Assembly (NCBI GenBank): GCA_032622095.1
Contig: CP136061.1
Coordinates: forward strand, 202,687,396 to 202,751,395
DNA from: Siphonodentalium dalli
Taxonomy: Eukaryota; Mollusca; Scaphopoda; Gadilida; Siphonodentaliidae
DNA: 64,000 nucleotides
Reading direction: 5' to 3'
In this document: positions 57,901 through 64,000 of the stretch, piece after piece
Numbering within the stretch: the first letter of the stretch is position 1
How the letters are laid out: each line of letters opens with the position of its first letter
Position numbers and translations under genes: made by a program
The notes under the pieces: generated by a model
Told to the model about the DNA's origin: nothing
Seen by the model: the letters and a program-made list of their open reading frames with translations, nothing else
Database searches by the model: none

Positions 57901-60900
57901 CAAAATACATGTAGAAAACTGTCTGAGATGCGAATTTAAATAAATATCAAAAGACTGGGTCCATACATTATGTTACATCACTGCCATGGCTCATAATGTA
58001 AAAGGTAGGGCAGGTGAGGTCTCCCAAATCTCTGAAATTTCATGTTTTTGGCCCCATAATACAAATTTATCAGTCTCCGAACCCCTGTTTTGATTTTATT
58101 TGTTGCATTTCATCATATTGAACTAAGTTTGGCCCCAATTGACCCAGATAGATGCCATTTTCAGAAATTAATGACCAAAAATGCATATTTTGGGGTAGGG
58201 CAGGTGTCGGCTAAGGCAAAAGAAACTTGGCCCACTCATTTTTATTCACTCTATATGTGGCAAAATACATGTAGAAAACTGTCTGAGATGCGAATTTAAA
58301 TAAATATCAAAAGACTGGGTCCATACATTATGTTACATCACTGCCATGGCTCATAATGTAAAAGGTAGGGCAGGTGAGGTCTCCCAAATCTCTGAAATTT
58401 CATGTTTTTGGCCCCATAATACAAATTTATCAGTCTCCGAACCCCTGTTTTGATTTTATTTGTTGCATTTCATCATATTGAACTAAGTTTGGCCCCAATT
58501 GACCCAGATAGATGCCATTCTCAGAAATTTATGACCAAAAATGCATATTTTAAGGTAGGACGGGTGTCGGGTAAGGCAAAAGAAACTTGGCCCACTCATT
58601 TTTATTCACTCTATATGTGGCAAAATACATGTAGAAAACTGTCTGAGATGCGAATTTAAATAAATATCAAAAGACTGGGTCCATACATTATGTCACATTA
58701 CTGCCATGGCTCATAATGTAAAAGGTAGGGCAGGTGAGGTCTCCCAAATCTCTGAAATTTCATGTTTTTGGCCCCATAATACAAATTTATCAGTCTCCGA
58801 ACCCCTGTTTTGATTTTATTTGTTACATATCATCATATTGAACTAAGTTTGGCCCCAAATGGCCCAGATAGAGGCCATTCTCAGAAATTAATGACCAAAA
58901 ATGCATATTTTGGGGTAGGGCAGGTGTCGGCTAAGGCAAAAGAAACTTGGCCCACTCATTTTTATTCACTCTATATGTGGCAAAATACATGTAGAAAACT
59001 GTCTGAGATGCGAATTTAAATAAATATCAAAAGACTGGGTCCATACATTATGTTACATCACTGCCATGGCTCATAATGTAAAAGGTAGGGCAGGTGAGGT
59101 CTCCCAAATCTCTGAAATTTCATGTTTTTGGCCCCATAATACAAATTTATCAGTCTCCGAACCCCTGTTTTGATTTTATTTGTTGCATTTCATCATATTG
59201 AACTAAGTTTGGCCCCAATTGACCCAGATAGATGCCATTCTCAGAAATTAATGACCAAAAATGCATATTTTGGGGTAGGGCAGGTGTCGGCTAAGGCAAA
59301 AGAAACTTGGCCCACTCATTTTTATTCACTCTATATGTGGCAAAATACATGTAGAAAACTGTCTGAGATGCGAATTTAAATAAATATCAAAAGACTGGGT
59401 CCATACATTATGTCACATTACTGCCATGGCTCATAATGTAAAAGGTAGGGCAGGTCAGGTCTCCCAAATCTCTGAAATTTCATGTTTTTGGCCCCATAAT
59501 ACAAATTTATCAGTCTCCGAACCCCTGTTTTGATTTTATTTGTTGCATTTCATCATATTGAACTAAGTTTGGCCCCAATTGACCCAGATAGATGCCATTT
59601 TCAGAAATTAATGACCAAAAATGCATATTTTGGGGTAGGGCAGGTGTCGGGTAAGGCAAAAGAAACTTGGCCCACTCATTTTTATTCACTCTATATGTGG
59701 CAAAATACATGTAGAAAACTGTCTGAGATGCGAATTTAAATAAATATCAAAAGACTGGGTCCATACATTATGTTACATCACTGCCATGGCTCATAATGTA
59801 AAAGGTAGGGCAGGTGAGGTCTCCCAAATCTCTGAAATTTCATGTTTTTGGCCCCATAATACAAATTTATCAGTCTCCGAACCCCTGTTTTGATTTTATT
59901 TGTTGCATTTCATCATATTGAACTAAGTTTGGCCCCAATTGACCCAGATAGATGCCATTCTCAGAAATTAATGACCAAAAATGCATATTTTGGGGTAGGG
60001 CAGGTGTCGGGTAAGGCAAAAGAAACTTGGCCCACTCATTTCTATTCACTCTATATGTGGCAAAATACATGTAGAAAACTGTCTGAGATGCGAATTTAAA
60101 TAAATATCAAAAGACTGGGTCCATACATTATGTCACATTACTGCCATGGCTCATAATGTAAAAGGTAGGGCAGGTCAGGTCTCCCAAATCTCTGAAATTT
60201 CATGTTTTTGGCCCCATAATACAAATTTATCAGTCTCCGAACCCCTGTTTTGATTTTATTTGTTGCATTTCATCATATTGAACTAAGTTTTGGCCCCAAT
60301 TGACCCAGATAGATGCCATTTTCAGAAATTAATGACCAAAAATGCATATTTTGGGGTAGGGCAGGTGTCGGGTAAGGCAAAAGAAACTTGGCCCACTCAT
60401 TTCTATTCACTCTATATGTGGCAAAAAACATCTAAAGAACTGTCTGAGATGTGAATTTAAATAAATATGAAAAGACTGGGTCCATACATTATGTTAAATT
60501 ACTGCCATGGCTCATAATGTAAAAGGTTGGGCAGGTGAGGTCTCCCAAATCTCTGAAATTTCATGTTTTTGGCCCCATAATACAAATTTATCAGTCTCCG
60601 AACCCCTGTTTTGATTTTATTTGTTGCATTTCATCATATTGAACTAAGTTTGGCCCCAATGGCCCAGATAGAGGCCATTCTCAGAAATTAATGACCAAAA
60701 ATGCATATTTTGGGGTAGGGCAGGTGTCGGCTAAGGCAAAAGAAACTGGCCCACTCATTTTATTCACTCTATATGTGGCAAAATACATGTAGAAAACTGT
60801 CTGAGATGCGAATTTAAATAAATATCAAAAGACTGGGTCCATACATTATGTTACATCACTGCCATGGCTCATAATGTAAAAGGTAGGGCAGGTGAGGTCT

Positions 60901-63900
60901 CCAAATCTCTGAAATTTCATGTTTTTGGCCCCATAATACAAATTTATCAGTCTCCGAACCCCTGTTTTGATTTTATTTGTTGCATTTCATCATATTGAAC
61001 TAAGTTTGGCCCCAATTGACCCAGATAGATGCCATTCTCAGAAATTTATGACCAAAAATGCATATTTTAAGGTAGGACGGGTGTCGGGTAAGGCAAAAGA
61101 AACTTGGCCCACTCATTTTTATTCACTCTATATGTGGCAAAATACATGTAGAAAACTGTCGGAGATGCGAATTTAAATAAATATCAAAAGACTGGGTCCA
61201 TACATTATGTCACATTACTGCCATGGCTCATAATGTAAAAGGTAGGGCAGGTGAGGTCTCCCAAATCTCTGAAATTTCATGTTTTTGGCCCCATAATACA
61301 AATTTATCAGTCTCCGAACCCCTGTTTTGATTTTATTTGTTGCATTTCATCATATTGAACTAAGTTTGGCCCCAAATGGCCCAGAATAGAGGCCATTCTC
61401 AGAAATTAATGACCAAAAATGCATATTTTGGGGTAGGGCAGGTGTCGGCTAAGGCAAAAGAAACTTGGCCCACTCATTTTTATTCACTCTATATGTGGCA
61501 AAATACATGTAGAAAACTGTCTGAGATGCGAATTTAAATAAATATCAAAAGACTGGGTCCATACATTATGTTAAATTACTGCCATGGCTCATAATGTAAA
61601 AGGTAGGGCAGGTGAGGTCTCCCAAATCTCTGAAATTTCATGTTTTTGGCCCCATAATACAAATTTATCAGTCTCCGAACCCCCTGTTTTGATTTTATTT
61701 GTTACATATCATCATATTGAACTAAGTTTGGCCCCAAATGGCCCAGATAGAGGCCATTCTCAGAAATTAATGACCAAAAATGCATATTTTGGGGTAGGGC
61801 AGGTGTCGGCTAAGGCAAAAGAAACTTGGCCCACTCATTTTTATTCACTCTATATGTGGCAAAATACATGTAGAAAACTGTCTGAGATGCGAATTTAAAT
61901 AAATATCAAAAGACTGGGTCCATACATTATGTTACATCACTGCCATGGCTCATAATGTAAAAGGTAGGGCAGGTGAGGTCTCCCAAATCTCTGAAATTTC
62001 ATGTTTTTGGCCCCATAATACAAATTTATCAGTCTCCGAACCCCTGTTTTGATTTTATTTGTTGCATTTCATCATATTGAACTAAGTTTGGCCCCAAATG
62101 GCCCAGATAGAGGCCATTCTCAGAAATTAATGACCAAAAATGCATATTTTGGGGTAGGGCAGGTGTCGGCTAAGGCAAAAGAAACTTGGCCCACTCATTT
62201 TTATTCACTCTATATGTGGCAAAATACATGTAGAAAACTGTCTGAGATGCGAATTTAAATAAATATCAAAAGACTGGGTCCATACATTATGTTACATCAC
62301 TGCCATGGCTCATAATGTAAAAGGTAGGGCAGGTGAGGTCTCCCAAATCTCTGAAATTCATGTTTTTGGCCCCATAATACAAATTTATCAGTCTCCGAAC
62401 CCCTGTTTTGATTTTATTTGTTGCATTTCATCATATTGAACTAAGTTTGGCCCCAAATGGCCCAGATAGAGGCCATTCTCAGAAATTAATGACCAAAAAT
62501 GCATATTTTGGGGTAGGGCAGGTGTCGGCTAAGGCAAAAGAAACTTGGCCCACTCATTTTTATTCACTCTATATGTGGCAAAATACATGTAGAAAACTGT
62601 CTGAGATGCGAATTTAAATAAATATCAAAAGACTGGGTCCATACATTATGTTACATCACTGCCATGGCTCATAATGTAAAAGGTAGGGCAGGTGAGGTCT
62701 CCCAAATCTCTGAAATTTCATGTTTTTGGCCCCATAATACAAATTTATCAGTCTCCGAACCCCTGTTTTGATTTTATTTGTTACATATCATCATATTGAA
62801 CTAAGTTTGGCCCCAAATGGCCCAGATAGAGGCCATTCTCAGAAATTAATGACCAAAAATGCATATTTTGGGGTAGGGCAGGTGTCGGCTAAGGCAAAAG
62901 AAACTTGGCCCACTCATTTTTATTCACTCTATATGTGGCAAAATACATGTAGAAAACTGTCTGAGATCGCGAATTTAAATAAATATCAAAAGACTGGGTC
63001 CATACATTATGTTACATCACTGCCATGGCTCATAATGTAAAAGGTAGGGCAGGTGAGGTCTCCCAAATCTCTGAAATTTCATGTTTTTGGCCCCATAATA
63101 CAAATTTATCAGTCTCCGAACCCCTGTTTTGATTTTATTTGTTGCATTTCATCATATTGAACTAAGTTTGGCCCCAATTGACCCAGATAGATGCCATTCT
63201 CAGAATTTTATGACCAAAAATGCATATTTTAAGGTAGGACGGGTGTCGGGTAAGGCAAAAGAAACTTGGCCCACTCATTTTTATTCACTCTATATGTGGC
63301 AAAATACATGTAGAAAACTGTCTGAGATGCGATTTAAATAAATATCAAAAGACTGGTCCATACATTATGTCACATTACTGCCATGGCTCATAATGTAAAA
63401 GGTAGGGCAGGTCAGGTCTCCCAAATCTCTGAAATTTCATGTTTTTGGCCCCATAATACAAATTTATCAGTCTCCGAACCCCTGTTTTGATTTTATTTGT
63501 TGCATTTCATCATATTGAACTAAGTTTGGCCCCAATTGACCCAGATAGATGCCATTTTCAGAAATTAATGACCAAAAATGCATATTTTGGGGTAGGGCAG
63601 GTGTCGGGTAAGGCAAAAGAAACTTGGCCCACTCATTTTTATTCACTCTATATGTGGCAAAATACATGTAGAAAACTGTCTGAGATGCGAATTTAAATAA
63701 ATATCAAAAGACTGGGTCCATACATTATGTTACATCACTGCCATGGCTCATAATGTAAAAGGTAGGGCAGGTTGAGGTCTCCCAAATCTCTGAAATTTCA
63801 TGTTTTGGCCCCATAATACAAATTTATCAGTCTCCGAACCCCTGTTTTGATTTTATTTGTTGCATTTCATCATATTGAACTAAGTTTGGCCCCAAATGGC

Positions 63901-64000
63901 CCAGATAGAGGCCATTCTCAGAAATTAATGACCAAAAATGCATATTTTGGGGTAGGGCAGGTGTCGGCTAAGGCAAAAGAACTTGGCCCACTCATTTTTA
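54945..64000 (-). repeat. 360-bp satellite array 2, inverted, about 25 copies, continues past window
   Basis: Same satellite as array 1 but in reverse orientation. Most monomers carry the AATACATGTAGAAAACTGTC variant that in array 1 is confined to its right edge (29.7-30.3 kb). To about 60.29 kb the period is an unbroken 360 bp. After that many 1-bp indels appear. The array is not finished at the window end. Repeated 69-codon frames are satellite artefacts. Confidence 0.97.
55210..58089 (-). repeat. Two 1440-bp tetramer higher-order repeats in array 2
   Basis: Monomers at 55210, 55570, 55930 and 56290 reappear in the same order, with the same variants, at 56650, 57010, 57370 and 57730. The next block (58090-59169) has only three monomers, the first of which is a hybrid of types one and two. 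The tetramer composition differs from the 6-mer/4-mer pattern of array 1. Confidence 0.85.

Noticed and set aside
1-64000. A novel multi-gene defence, biosynthetic or mobile system
   Set aside because: No set of adjacent credible protein-coding genes exists in the window. What is unusual here is repeat architecture, not an encoded system.

Overview
The window looks like AT-rich, repeat-dominated nuclear DNA from an animal, most likely a marine invertebrate. A mollusc or other lophotrochozoan is the best guess, from the AGAGTTATCCC-type ~150-bp tandem repeats at the left end, frequent ACATGTA words, and the style of the non-LTR remnants and MITEs. There are no bacterial operons, Shine-Dalgarno-led genes, CRISPR arrays, tRNAs or rRNAs. 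No intact gene of known function could be recognised. Nearly all open frames are chance frames or frames repeated by tandem satellites.

Layout. 1-15.6 kb is a graveyard of small non-autonomous elements: piggyBac-like TTAA elements carrying near-perfect hairpins, pogo/mariner-like foldbacks ending TACAGTAATGC, a ~409-bp twin-hairpin family, GGTTC-rich foldback DNA, and several diverged duplications. It ends with a 5'-truncated non-LTR retrotransposon (14.77-15.58 kb) that keeps the C-terminus of its reverse-transcriptase ORF and a TTGAAT tail. 15.69-31.52 kb is a 360-bp satellite array (about 44 copies) with degenerate edges and a homogenised core organised in 6-mer (2160 bp) and 4-mer (1440 bp) higher-order repeats. 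31.5-38.9 kb is mixed: small MITEs, broken pieces of a non-LTR endonuclease domain, a C-rich compositional island at 34.6-35.2 kb, and a ~460-500-bp tandem repeat.

38.9-54.9 kb is a nested duplication complex. A ~1.4-kb tandem duplication is followed by a ~6.74-kb tandem segmental duplication. The 233-bp tandem repeat lies at or near most of their edges. Each 6.74-kb copy holds a degenerate ~160-bp tandem repeat, a perfect RFX-type X-box palindrome and one unassigned 92-codon frame. From 54.94 kb to the window end the 360-bp satellite reappears in inverted orientation, joined to the 233-bp array through 5 bp of shared sequence.

No multi-gene system is visible. The features most worth following are: the hairpin module shared by two kinds of terminal repeat (possible small-RNA source); the satellite with readable unequal-crossover hybrid monomers; the inverted satellite pair around a 23-kb duplication complex; and a sharp rise of 1-bp indels after ~60.29 kb, which may be an assembly-quality problem.
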